Source: Chloroflexota bacterium (GTDB taxonomy: Bacteria > Chloroflexota > Dehalococcoidia > SAR202 > UBA11138). Taken from it: DNA of 6,250 nucleotides. Made by a program: the position numbers and the translations under genes. Below are positions 1-5,516 of the stretch, piece after piece (the first letter of the stretch is position 1; each line of letters begins with the position of its first letter). Location: NCBI GenBank assembly GCA_022561955.1, contig JADFQF010000096.1, positions 1 through 6,250 on the forward strand, read 5' to 3'. The notes below the pieces were generated by a model. The model saw only the letters and a list, made by a program, of their open reading frames with translations, did not search any database and was not told the DNA's origin.

Positions 1-1326
1 CTCCAGGGCGACGCCGATGGCGTTCCCCGTCATGGTGCTGTCCATCAGGGTGACCCTGGCCGAGTCCCGGATATACACCCCCGCGAGCTTGTTCTGGGTG
101 AAGCTGCTGGAGGTCACGGTGGCGACGCCCTGAAAGCCGACGAAGGACAGCCCGAAGTCGGCGTACGAGACCTGGGCGAAGGAGATGTCCACCAGGCCCC
201 CTGCCTCTCCCGTGATCAGGAGGCCGCTCCAGTCCCCGGGGCGCTGTACCAGGTTGTCGCCGAACCGATTGGAGGTAAACACCACGGGCTGCTCCTCGGT
301 ACCCTCGACGATGAGCGCTCCGTTGACCTCCAGCCGTACCGGGCGGAACTGGCCCACCCCACCAACGCGGACTTCTGTCCCGGCCTCTATCCTGAGCGTG
401 GCGCCCGGGTTCACGACCACGTCGGCTCCCAAGTCTCCCAATACGTAGGGGCTCTCCGCCGCCGTCCAGGTGGTGTCCCGAGTGATGACGAGCCTTTTCC
501 CGGTGATGAAGGTCACCGACTCCAGGGTGGGCACGGGTGTCGGGGTCGGAGTGGGGGTGGGGGTGGGGGTGGGGGCCACAATGGCGACCGACTTCCCGTA
601 GTCGGAGTAGTTGATGGTCGCGACAATGGTGGCCGCATCCGCTGATCCCGGCGGAGTGTCCGCCAGGGACATCGTGCCGTCGAGGGTGATCTGCCTGAAC
701 AGGTTGTCATCGACCCCGACCAGGAACTCGAACTGGAATTCAGCCGTCCCTCCGCCGAGTTCTTCTGGCAAGGGCGCATCCCTTGTGGCGCCCGTCAGGC
801 GATAGACCCTGATCTCGCCCAGGGACTCCTCCCCCACCAGGACCAGGTCCTGGACCTGGGAGGGCTCTGCGAAGATGAAGTCTTCGGGCTGGTCGAAAAA
901 TGTGGCGGTGTCCGGGACGATCCCGCTATCCGGAGCCTCGGGACCGATGGGATACGTTATCTCGCCGATCCTGATGGTTTGGGATTCGAACGTTTCCCCC
1001 AGGACATCTATCGTACCAATCATGCGGACGCGGTCCGGGGCCTTGAAATCACCCGCTCCCGTAAACGTGAAGGTGAGGGGGTTGATCCCACCCTCCGTGA
1101 GTGTCATCTCCATGACTATCTCAAAATGATAGGAGTCCGCGGCCTTGTCGGCCGTGAAAGCGGCCTCCAGGACTGAAAGTGGGGACGGCAGGGCGGGGGT
1201 CGGCGTTGGAGATGGTCGCCGAACGGGGGCCGGCGTCGGGGTCGGCTCCTCCTCCCCCAGGAGCTGGCACGCCACGCCACCCAGGAGGGCCAGGGCCACT
1301 GAGATGGAGAAGAGGAGTCTGGGCAT
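1..1326 (-). CDS. Exported lipoprotein with LppX/LprG-like domain and right-handed beta-helix (3' end outside window)
   Basis: The frame is open without a stop from the ATG at 1326 to the window edge, giving 442 codons and no C-terminus. Residues 1-19 form a short signal peptide (MPR, then a hydrophobic core) ending in VAC, so Cys20 is a probable lipidation site; Gly rather than Leu at -3 makes the lipobox atypical. Residues 28-50 are a Pro/Thr-rich tether. Residues 51-250 resemble the LppX/LprAFG-type lipoprotein fold: an A-x-SYHFE start, GAGDFKAPDRVRM, then IRIGEITY. Residues 252-267 are a (PT)6 linker. From about 270 the chain looks like a right-handed beta-helix (GATLRIEAGTEVRVG, LEVNGALIVEGTEEQPVVFTS, DWSGLLITG, then short turns ending in SSFTQN and STMTGN). 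It is probably surface-anchored; no catalytic site is visible. The Shine-Dalgarno candidate GGAAGG lies only 3 nt from the ATG. Confidence is high for a real exported protein and moderate for the domain names. Confidence 0.85.
   Translation of the reverse strand, partial: MPRLLFSISVALALLGGVACQLLGEEEPTPTPAPVRRPSPTPTPALPSPLSVLEAAFTADKAADSYHFEIVMEMTLTEGGINPLTFTFTGAGDFKAPDRVRMIGTIDVLGETFESQTIRIGEITYPIGPEAPDSGIVPDTATFFDQPEDFIFAEPSQVQDLVLVGEESLGEIRVYRLTGATRDAPLPEELGGGTAEFQFEFLVGVDDNLFRQITLDGTMSLADTPPGSADAATIVATINYSDYGKSVAIVAPTPTPTPTPTPTPVPTLESVTFITGKRLVITRDTTWTAAESPYVLGDLGADVVVNPGATLRIEAGTEVRVGGVGQFRPVRLEVNGALIVEGTEEQPVVFTSNRFGDNLVQRPGDWSGLLITGEAGGLVDISFAQVSYADFGLSFVGFQGVATVTSSSFTQNKLAGVYIRDSARVTLMDSTMTGNAIGVALE
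553..575 (+). repeat. G5T tandem repeat with G-quadruplex potential
   Basis: Four runs of five G are separated by single T residues on the plus strand, which is the template strand of the lipoprotein gene. On the coding strand the same tract encodes the (PT)n linker. Single-nucleotide loops are the type known to form very stable quadruplexes. The repeat may also vary in length by slippage in 6-bp steps that keep the frame. Confidence 0.8.
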
Positions 1327-1352
1327 GAGCCTTCCGAGGGGTTTGCCCGACT

Positions 1353-1358
1353 ATTCTA
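1353..1358 (-). promoter_or_regulatory. Possible -10 element for the lipoprotein gene
   Basis: On the minus strand TAGAAT lies 26 bp upstream of the ATG at 1326, in the 45-bp gap before that gene. No convincing -35 is seen 17 bp upstream (GCCTAT). It would give a short leader of about 20 nt. This is a weak call based on one hexamer. Confidence 0.25.
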
Positions 1359-1371
1359 CACCGAGTGCGTC

Positions 1372-1653
1372 TTACATAGGCCGTAGGCTGCGAATATGTG
1401 CTCCCAAGGATTCATCCTGATAGAGACGCAGGAGAGGAACCAGCCTGTTCCGATACAGGACGCCAGCCGTTACGCGGTCGAGCCAGGCTTCTTGCTCTCC
1501 GGCTGACATGCTGAAATAGGCCGTAAAGCCGATGGACTTGCTTCGCAGCCACCTGGAGATTTCCTGCCAGCTTGTATCCGGTTCACTCGCCGCCACCTGG
1601 AGGGCGAAGGAGACGGCCTCGGCGGTTAGGGCGAGCCGCTTGTTCCCGTCTAA
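1372..1653 (-). pseudogene. 5'-truncated Fic/Doc-like gene remnant
   Basis: Minus-strand frame ending in TAA at 1372. The stretch that looks like protein starts at LLDGNKRLALTAEAV (about 1653) and runs 94 codons to SLRPM. DGNKR followed by a helix is the signature of Fic/Doc-family proteins (consensus HxFxxGNKR), and the later WQEISRWLRSK resembles the C-terminal helix of Doc-like toxins. The conserved His and Phe and the whole N-terminal part are missing, because upstream the frame runs into an intergenic palindromic repeat and then an in-frame TAA at 1720-1722. The first possible start is GTG at 1596, inside the domain and without a Shine-Dalgarno, so translation of a short 74-residue product is doubtful. 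The tail after about residue 40 (GFTAYFSMSAGEQEAWLDRV onward) matches nothing I recognise. It could instead be a short unknown gene using the GTG. Confidence 0.4.
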
Positions 1654-1689
1654 TAGGGTGCTGAAAAACTTCTTCGACCATCCCCCTGA

Positions 1690-1713
1690 CCCCCTTCCTG
1701 GCCAGGAAGGGGG
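1690..1713. repeat. 24-bp perfect palindrome
   Basis: CCCCCTTCCTGG is followed directly by its exact reverse complement, so the 12-bp arms meet with no spacer at 1701/1702. It could extrude as a cruciform or fold into a hairpin in RNA from either strand. No U-tract follows on the minus strand, so it is not a typical terminator. Confidence 0.9.
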
Positions 1714-1724
1714 AAGAAATTATA

Positions 1725-1743
1725 TCTGAGGGACACCCTCAGA
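1725..1743 (-). terminator. Hairpin downstream of yraN, possible terminator
   Basis: TCTGAGGG and CCCTCAGA form an 8-bp perfect stem with a 3-nt loop. On the minus strand, the direction of yraN transcription, it is followed by TATAATTTCTTCC, which is only moderately T-rich. It lies 45 bp beyond the yraN stop. The same TATAAT (1719-1724) could alternatively act as a -10 for leftward transcription, though no -35 is seen. The hairpin is certain; its role is inferred. Confidence 0.35.
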
Positions 1744-1753
1744 CTCCCGGCAA

Positions 1754-1768
1754 AGGGGCTTTGCCCCT
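1754..1768. repeat. Short GC-rich hairpin
   Basis: AGGGGC and GCCCCT pair across a TTT loop. An alternative register, GGCAAAG/CTTTGCC with a GGG loop (1750-1766), is also perfect. On the plus strand a T7 run follows, but 11 nt away; on the minus strand an A7 run precedes it. This is too loose for a classical intrinsic terminator, although it sits just past the yraN stop and may protect the 3' end of that mRNA. Confidence 0.6.
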
Positions 1769-1787
1769 CTGCACTCCCATTTTTTTG

Positions 1788-2150
1788 CTAGAGCTCGATG
1801 GCGTTCTCTATGACGTCGAGGCGAGAGACGGACCCGGACCGGTCAAGCTCCACGGCTACGAGATCGATTCGCCAGTCCTCGTATCGAACATCAGAGTTCT
1901 GCAAGTACTCCTCCGCCGCGGCTATCAGGTGCGAGCGCTTGGTCTCGGTTATGGACTCCTCGGGCGTTCCCATGCTCCTGCTTCTTCGAGTCCGCACCTC
2001 GACGAAGACCAGCTCCGCGTCCTTCTCGGCCACGAGGTCGATCTCGCCCCAGCGAGTGCGATAGTTGGCCTCTACGATCGTGAATCCCAGGGTCTCGAGG
2101 TGCCGGCGCGCGAGCTTCTCTCCGAGCCTTCCGGTCTGCTGCCTGTTCAA
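1788..2150 (-). CDS. yraN: YraN/UPF0102 nuclease-fold protein
   Basis: A 120-residue protein of the UPF0102 (YraN) family, whose members share the fold of restriction-type nucleases and Holliday-junction resolvases; the cellular role is not settled. Visible signatures are TGRLGEKLARRHLETLGF near the N-terminus, NYRTRWGEIDLVA (residues 29-41) with Glu36 and Asp38, VFVEVRTR (48-55) with Glu51, and ETKRSHLIAAAEEYL (69-83). The usual E-x-K metal-site lysine is Arg53 here. I chose the TTG at 2150 because no ATG or GTG lies between it and residues that are clearly family-like, and the resulting length matches the family. The frame continues upstream without a stop, but that part is only the shadow of rnhB. 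TTG overlaps the rnhB TGA in a TTGA arrangement, which points to translational coupling. Confidence 0.9.
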   Translation of the reverse strand: MNRQQTGRLGEKLARRHLETLGFTIVEANYRTRWGEIDLVAEKDAELVFVEVRTRRSRSMGTPEESITETKRSHLIAAAEEYLQNSDVRYEDWRIDLVAVELDRSGSVSRLDVIENAIEL

Positions 2151-2797
2151 GACGCAGCGCCGCCGACCATGTGTCTCACAGGCGCGAAGGACCTTCGATG
2201 GATCGGGCAGGGGCCCAGAAGTTGGAGATTTCGCATGTGCTCGCGGGTGCCGTAGCCCTTGTGCCTGGCAAACCCGTAGCCGGGATGGGCCTCGTCTTCC
2301 AGGCACATTAGCCTGTCTCGTGCTACCTTGGCCACGATGGACGCCGCGGCTATCGAGAGGCACTTGGCGTCACCCTTAATGATCGCCTTCTGAGGAATGT
2401 CCACGTCGGGCAGAGGAAAGGCGTCCAGAAGCAGGTATTGGGGCAGCAGCGGCACTGAATCCAGGGCCCGACGCATGGCCAGCTGAGTAGCGCCGACGAT
2501 GCCAAGCGTGTCCACCTCGCGGGGAGAGCAGACGCCGATTTCCAAGGCGGAGGCTTGCGTTTGCAACGCGGCGGCCGCCTCTTCGCGCTGCAGAGCTGTC
2601 AACTGCTTGCTGTCCCTGATAAGGTCGACCCACTCGCCCTGGGGGTCTGAGGGAAGAATGGCAAGCCCCGCGACTACCGGGCCGGCCAGCGGGCCGCGTC
2701 CGACCTCGTCCATGCCGGCAACGAGCGAGTAGCCCTTGTCAAATAAGATACGCTCTTCATCGTAGGTGGGCACCTGCGGTATGGAGCGTTTCCTCAT
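2147..2797 (-). CDS. rnhB: Ribonuclease HII
   Basis: RNase HII cleaves RNA in RNA/DNA hybrids and nicks at single ribonucleotides embedded in DNA, starting ribonucleotide excision repair in the cytoplasm. From the ATG at 2797 the protein has 216 residues, normal for the family. The active-site motif GMDEVGRGPLAGPV supplies Asp30 and Glu31; Asp125 in LLLDAF and Asp143 in KGDAK complete the four metal-binding carboxylates with the same 18-residue spacing as in E. coli RNase HII. SIAAASIVAKVARDRLM (148-164) and HPGYGFARHKGYGTREH (171-187) are further family hallmarks. A TTG three codons upstream (2806) is possible but has no well-placed Shine-Dalgarno. The 67-bp gap from the DinB gene holds no convincing promoter. 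It is coupled to yraN by a 4-bp overlap. Confidence 0.96.
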   Translation of the reverse strand: MRKRSIPQVPTYDEERILFDKGYSLVAGMDEVGRGPLAGPVVAGLAILPSDPQGEWVDLIRDSKQLTALQREEAAAALQTQASALEIGVCSPREVDTLGIVGATQLAMRRALDSVPLLPQYLLLDAFPLPDVDIPQKAIIKGDAKCLSIAAASIVAKVARDRLMCLEDEAHPGYGFARHKGYGTREHMRNLQLLGPCPIHRRSFAPVRHMVGGAAS

Positions 2798-2864
2798 TTT
2801 GTTCAATCCAAAAGATTCGACTTAAGAAAAGCGCGGAATCGTTTTTTTGCGGTCCTCACAAATA

Positions 2865-3377
2865 TTACTTGTTCAGACCCCTTTGCAACCCTCGGAGATA
2901 GGCAACCTGCCCAACGTGCTGGGCCTCCTCGACGATGATGTGACTGAACATCTTGCCGATGCTGTAATCGGGCCGTTGCTCCGGACGAGGGCATCGCTCG
3001 AGTTCTTCGGGCGACAGGGTATCCAGGTACCTTAGTGTTTCTCGCCGGACGTCCGCGTAGTATTCCATGAGGAGGCCCTCGTCGTAGCCCTGGATGGCCG
3101 CCGCGTCCTCGGCGGTGAAGCCGAAGCCGTTTCCCCTGCCGGGCAGTCCCAGCTTCTCGGGCCAGCCTTCCCGGTTCCAGATGCGGTCGGTCGACTGCGC
3201 GAAACCCTGAACCCAGTCGTCTTCCACCCTCGCCATGTGCCACACGGTAAAGTCTATGTGGTGGGATTCCGGGCCGGGCTGGAAGCGCCGCTCCTCCGGT
3301 GTGAGTCCTTCCAGGGCCTTGTCGAGGTCCTCGGAGTACTCCTCCAGGCCCATCTTTATGATCCCCTTGAAGTCCAT
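2865..3377 (-). CDS. DinB/DUF664-like four-helix-bundle metalloprotein
   Basis: A 170-residue protein of the DinB/YfiT-like putative metalloenzyme superfamily. Relatives include thiol-dependent transferases and many stress-linked proteins of unknown substrate. Signs are HIDFTVWHMARVEDDW (40-55), with His47 as the first likely metal ligand, and HIIVEEAQHVGQVAYLRGLQRG (146-167), with His154 as the last. At the position four before His154, where many DinB proteins have His, this one has Glu150, as in some DUF664-type members. A His-Glu-His site is therefore possible; His146 is an alternative ligand. There is no signal peptide, so it is probably cytoplasmic. It starts 9 bp after the mnmA stop with a strong Shine-Dalgarno, so it is very likely cotranscribed with mnmA. 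The substrate cannot be told from sequence. Confidence 0.85.
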   Translation of the reverse strand: MDFKGIIKMGLEEYSEDLDKALEGLTPEERRFQPGPESHHIDFTVWHMARVEDDWVQGFAQSTDRIWNREGWPEKLGLPGRGNGFGFTAEDAAAIQGYDEGLLMEYYADVRRETLRYLDTLSPEELERCPRPEQRPDYSIGKMFSHIIVEEAQHVGQVAYLRGLQRGLNK

Positions 3378-3380
3378 GTA

Positions 3381-3389
3381 ATCTCCTCA
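3381..3389 (-). promoter_or_regulatory. Ribosome binding site of the DinB gene overlapping the mnmA stop codon
   Basis: On the minus strand TGAGGAGAT places GGAG 5 nt before the DinB ATG. The first three bases are the mnmA stop codon TGA, so ribosomes ending mnmA finish on the Shine-Dalgarno of the next gene, a layout that favours coupled translation. Confidence 0.85.
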
Positions 3390-4493
3390 GGCCACGACGC
3401 GTTCAAGATTCGGCGCCTGTACCTCGATGATGCCGCCGCCGATTACGCGGTCGCCGTCGTAGAACACGACCGCCTGTCCCGGCGTGATCGCGCGCTGCGG
3501 CTCGTGGAATTGGATCTCGGCCCAGTCGCCGTGAGGCGTAAGGGTGGCCGGGGAGTCCTGCGCCTTGTACCTGATCTTCGCCCTAATCTCGATTGGAGAG
3601 CTCGGCGTCTCCCTGGACGTAAATGTCACTCTGGTCGCCCATAAATTGGTCTGCATCAGCTCGTCGCTGCCGCCCAAGACCACCTCGTTGGTCTGCGAAT
3701 CTATTCTGACGACATAGAGCGGGTCGCCGGTGTTCCCCGTCAGCCCAAGCTTGCGCCTCTGTCCTACCGTGAAGAACTGAATGCCTGGGTGACCGCCTAG
3801 CACGTTGCCGTCCGCATCCACGTAATTGCCCGGCTTTGGCTTGGAGCGCTCGCCGACGAACTTCCGATAGTCGTCGTCGGGTATGAAGCATATCTCCTGA
3901 CTGTCGGGCTTCGTCGCGACGGGGAGTCCGGCCCTGGCCGCCATTTCTCGGATCTCGCTCTTCTCGTACTCGCCCACGGGAAGCAGCAGCCGTTCGAGCT
4001 CGGGCTGATGCAGCGTGAACAGCACATAGGACTGGTCCTTGGACGCATCCAGACCCTTGAGAAGCGTGAACTCGTCGTTGTCGTCGCGTCGTATGCGAGC
4101 GTAGTGGCCGGTCGCTATGAAGTCTGCGTCGAGAAACATCGCGCGGCGCAGCAGGAAGTCGAACTTGATCTTATCGTTGCATGCCAGGCAGGGATGAGGC
4201 GTGCGGCCACGCTGGTACTCCTCCACGAAGTAGTCGACGACGTGCTTCTGAAACTCGCGCTCGAAGTTCATTACGTAGTGGGGCGCGCCTATGACATCGC
4301 ATACGCGACGGGCGTCATCAACGTCCTCGACGGAGCAGCACCGCTTGGACAGTCGGGGCAGGTCGTCCCGCTCCACCGTCCACAGACGCATGGTCACGCC
4401 GACGACATCGTATCCTTGCTCCTTAAGCAGGTATGCGGCCACGGAGGAGTCCACGCCTCCGCTCATTGCCACGACGACCTTTCCCTTGCTCAT
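3387..4493 (-). CDS. mnmA: tRNA-specific 2-thiouridylase MnmA
   Basis: MnmA adenylates U34 of the Lys, Glu and Gln tRNAs and replaces the 2-oxygen with sulfur, giving s2U34 at the wobble position; it acts in the cytoplasm. The 368 residues match the family length. The N-terminal PP-loop SGGVDSS (11-17) binds ATP. CCSVEDVDDARRV (52-64) and the region PHPCLACNDKIKF (99-111) carry the first catalytic Cys, most likely Cys105. DSQEICFIP (197-205) carries the second, Cys202. TGHYAR (128-133), KDQSYVLF (152-159) and GQRRKLG (244-250) are other family blocks, and the C-terminal beta-barrel follows from about 285. The ATG at 4493 is the only sensible start; no good Shine-Dalgarno is at normal distance. 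It is the first gene of a minus-strand operon with the DinB gene, rnhB and yraN. Confidence 0.97.
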   Translation of the reverse strand: MSKGKVVVAMSGGVDSSVAAYLLKEQGYDVVGVTMRLWTVERDDLPRLSKRCCSVEDVDDARRVCDVIGAPHYVMNFEREFQKHVVDYFVEEYQRGRTPHPCLACNDKIKFDFLLRRAMFLDADFIATGHYARIRRDDNDEFTLLKGLDASKDQSYVLFTLHQPELERLLLPVGEYEKSEIREMAARAGLPVATKPDSQEICFIPDDDYRKFVGERSKPKPGNYVDADGNVLGGHPGIQFFTVGQRRKLGLTGNTGDPLYVVRIDSQTNEVVLGGSDELMQTNLWATRVTFTSRETPSSPIEIRAKIRYKAQDSPATLTPHGDWAEIQFHEPQRAITPGQAVVFYDGDRVIGGGIIEVQAPNLERVVA

Positions 4494-4499
4494 GCGAAA

Positions 4500-4528
4500 A
4501 GCCTAGCACAGCCTCCGGCGCCCTTCAA
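4500..4528 (-). promoter_or_regulatory. Possible promoter of mnmA with leaderless geometry
   Basis: On the minus strand TTGAAG (4528-4523) is followed after 17 bp by TAGGCT (4505-4500), preceded by TG at the extended -10 position. The hexamer fits the relaxed TANNNT form, and 6 nt then separate it from the ATG at 4493. Only 3 of 6 bases of the -10 match TATAAT, so this is a moderate call, supported by its position and by the same spacing in the rsfS promoter. Confidence 0.4.
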
Positions 4529-4611
4529 TGATTTCCGCCGGGATTTCTCCGTCCTTCCATAGACGGCGCTTGTTCCGGCGAACCCGCGTGGAAGGCTTGC
4601 AAGAAGACTAT

Positions 4612-4640
4612 TTGACCGCCCATGCCGCCGCTCCTATAAT
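4612..4640 (+). promoter_or_regulatory. Strong sigma-70-type promoter of rsfS
   Basis: TTGACC (4612-4617), a 17-bp spacer and TATAAT (4635-4640) match the consensus at 11 of 12 bases. Six bases separate the -10 from the ATG at 4647, so the predicted start of transcription falls on or beside the A of the start codon. There is no room for a Shine-Dalgarno, which implies a leaderless transcript. Confidence 0.85.
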
Positions 4641-4646
4641 ATCTCT

Positions 4647-5009
4647 ATGACTGAACAGACGGCGCTCCAGACCACCGAATACGCCCAGCTTGCGGTTGAC
4701 GTCGCCGAGGAGAAGCAGGCGTCGGACATCGTCTTGCTCGATATCAGGGAGGTCAGCGATTTCGCGGACTACTTCGTGATTCTGACCGCCGAGTCCAATC
4801 GGCAGATGGCCATGCTTAGCGAGGAGATCGAGCACGCGCTGGAGCGAAGCGGCTACGCCCGACACCACCGGGAGGGCACGCCGCAGGGCGGCTGGATGCT
4901 CCTCGATTTCGGAGATGTCGTCGTCCACATATTCGGGCCCGAGGAGAGGGAGTTCTACTCCATCGAAAGGGCCTGGTCGGAGGGTGTGGAGGTAGTCAGG
5001 ATTCAATGA
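4647..5009 (+). CDS. rsfS: Ribosome silencing factor RsfS
   Basis: RsfS (RsfA/YbeB, DUF143/Oligomerisation family) binds protein uL14 of the large ribosomal subunit and blocks joining of the subunits, lowering translation during starvation. The 120 residues contain the family core [21 protein letters not shown] (25-45), then TAESNRQM (47-54), [15 protein letters not shown] (82-96) and [12 protein letters not shown] (99-110). The ATG at 4647 is the only start upstream of the core, and it lies 6 nt after a TATAAT box, so the mRNA is probably leaderless. In many bacteria rsfS sits beside nadD; here it stands alone, divergent from mnmA and convergent with ndk, which it overlaps by 14 bp. Confidence 0.96.
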   Translation: MTEQTALQTTEYAQLAVDVAEEKQASDIVLLDIREVSDFADYFVILTAESNRQMAMLSEEIEHALERSGYARHHREGTPQGGWMLLDFGDVVVHIFGPEEREFYSIERAWSEGVEVVRIQ

Positions 5010-5448
5010 TCCAGCTATCGACATCCCTGGTGTAGTCGATTACCTCGTCTGGGGAGAAGAAGAGTCCTATCTCGCGCTTCGCAGACTCCGCCGAGTCCGA
5101 GCCGTGGATGAGGTTGGCCCCGATCGTGAGAGCCAGGTCGCCGCGTATGGTCCCGGGGGCCGCGTCCGACGGGCTCGTGACGCCCATCGTGTTTCGTACG
5201 ACGTCTACCGCGTTCTCGCCTTCGATCACCATCGCGACTATTGGGCTGGACGTGATGAACTTCACCAGGCCAGCGAAAAACGGCTTGCCCACATGGTCCG
5301 CGTAGTGGCGGTGTGCCAGCTCCTCGGTAACGAGCAGCATTTTCATGGCCGCAAGCTTGAGTCCCCGCCGCTCCAGGCGGTTGATGATCTCACCGGCGAG
5401 GCCTCGCTGAACGGCGTCCGGCTTCAGTAGCACCAGGGTCCTATCCAT
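4996..5448 (-). CDS. ndk: Nucleoside diphosphate kinase
   Basis: Ndk moves the gamma phosphate of ATP to other (d)NDPs through a phosphohistidine, balancing the NTP and dNTP pools. It has 150 residues, typical of bacterial Ndk. Lys9 sits in [14 protein letters not shown]; Arg85, Arg102 and Asn112 fall at nucleotide-binding positions; the catalytic His115 lies in the signature NLIHGSDS (112-119). [19 protein letters not shown] (19-37) is also characteristic. The start at 5448 has the Shine-Dalgarno AGGAG (5458-5462) 9 nt upstream. It follows tsaB by 68 bp and probably shares its transcript. Its last 14 bp overlap the end of rsfS on the other strand. Confidence 0.97.
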   Translation of the reverse strand: MDRTLVLLKPDAVQRGLAGEIINRLERRGLKLAAMKMLLVTEELAHRHYADHVGKPFFAGLVKFITSSPIVAMVIEGENAVDVVRNTMGVTSPSDAAPGTIRGDLALTIGANLIHGSDSAESAKREIGLFFSPDEVIDYTRDVDSWIIES

Positions 5449-5516
5449 TTCTTTCAGCTCCTAATATTTTCAGTAAATCTTGATGCTCTCCGGCGAAGTG
5501 AGCGCCGCCGTCCCCA

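Larger units (their letters stand above)
1655..1786. repeat. Palindrome-rich intergenic element, candidate dispersed or MITE-like repeat
   Basis: This gene-free stretch between yraN and the truncated frame contains three separate perfect inverted repeats (1690-1713, 1725-1743, 1754-1768). Its left edge is AGGGTGCTGAAAAAC and its right edge a run of seven T. The edges are inferred: the left one is where the Fic-like frame loses similarity, and the right one is the T-run before the yraN stop. No flanking target duplication is obvious. The density of hairpins and the abrupt junction with a broken gene suggest a mobile or dispersed repeat. It carries no coding sequence. Confidence 0.45.

Noticed and set aside
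185..805. Short plus- and minus-strand frames within the lipoprotein region
   Set aside because: They are low-complexity shadows. The true frame is the continuous minus-strand one from 1326, which shows a signal peptide and domain structure.
1761..2255. 164-codon plus-strand open frame opposite yraN
   Set aside because: It lies antisense to a gene with clear UPF0102 motifs, shows no family signature and has no ribosome binding site. It is a GC-rich shadow frame.
2151..2363. N-terminal extension of yraN
   Set aside because: It has no start codon near the family core, it overlaps rnhB completely, and its sequence is Arg/Pro-rich shadow.
2842..2848. T7 run between the DinB gene and rnhB as a terminator
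   Set aside because: On the minus strand it is an A-run, and no stable hairpin precedes it in either direction.
2803..3243. 146-codon minus-strand frame overlapping the DinB gene in another register
   Set aside because: Arg/Gly-rich out-of-frame translation of the DinB gene, with no motif.
4008..4562. 184-codon plus-strand open frame opposite mnmA
   Set aside because: Antisense to the catalytic half of mnmA, with composition typical of a reversed shadow and no recognisable domain.
4596..4603. CTTGCAAG palindrome upstream of the rsfS promoter as an operator
   Set aside because: Eight bases are too short to claim a binding site without a second copy or known regulator.
4608..5024. 138-codon minus-strand open frame opposite rsfS
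   Set aside because: rsfS on the plus strand has full family motifs and a strong promoter, and the opposite frame has none.
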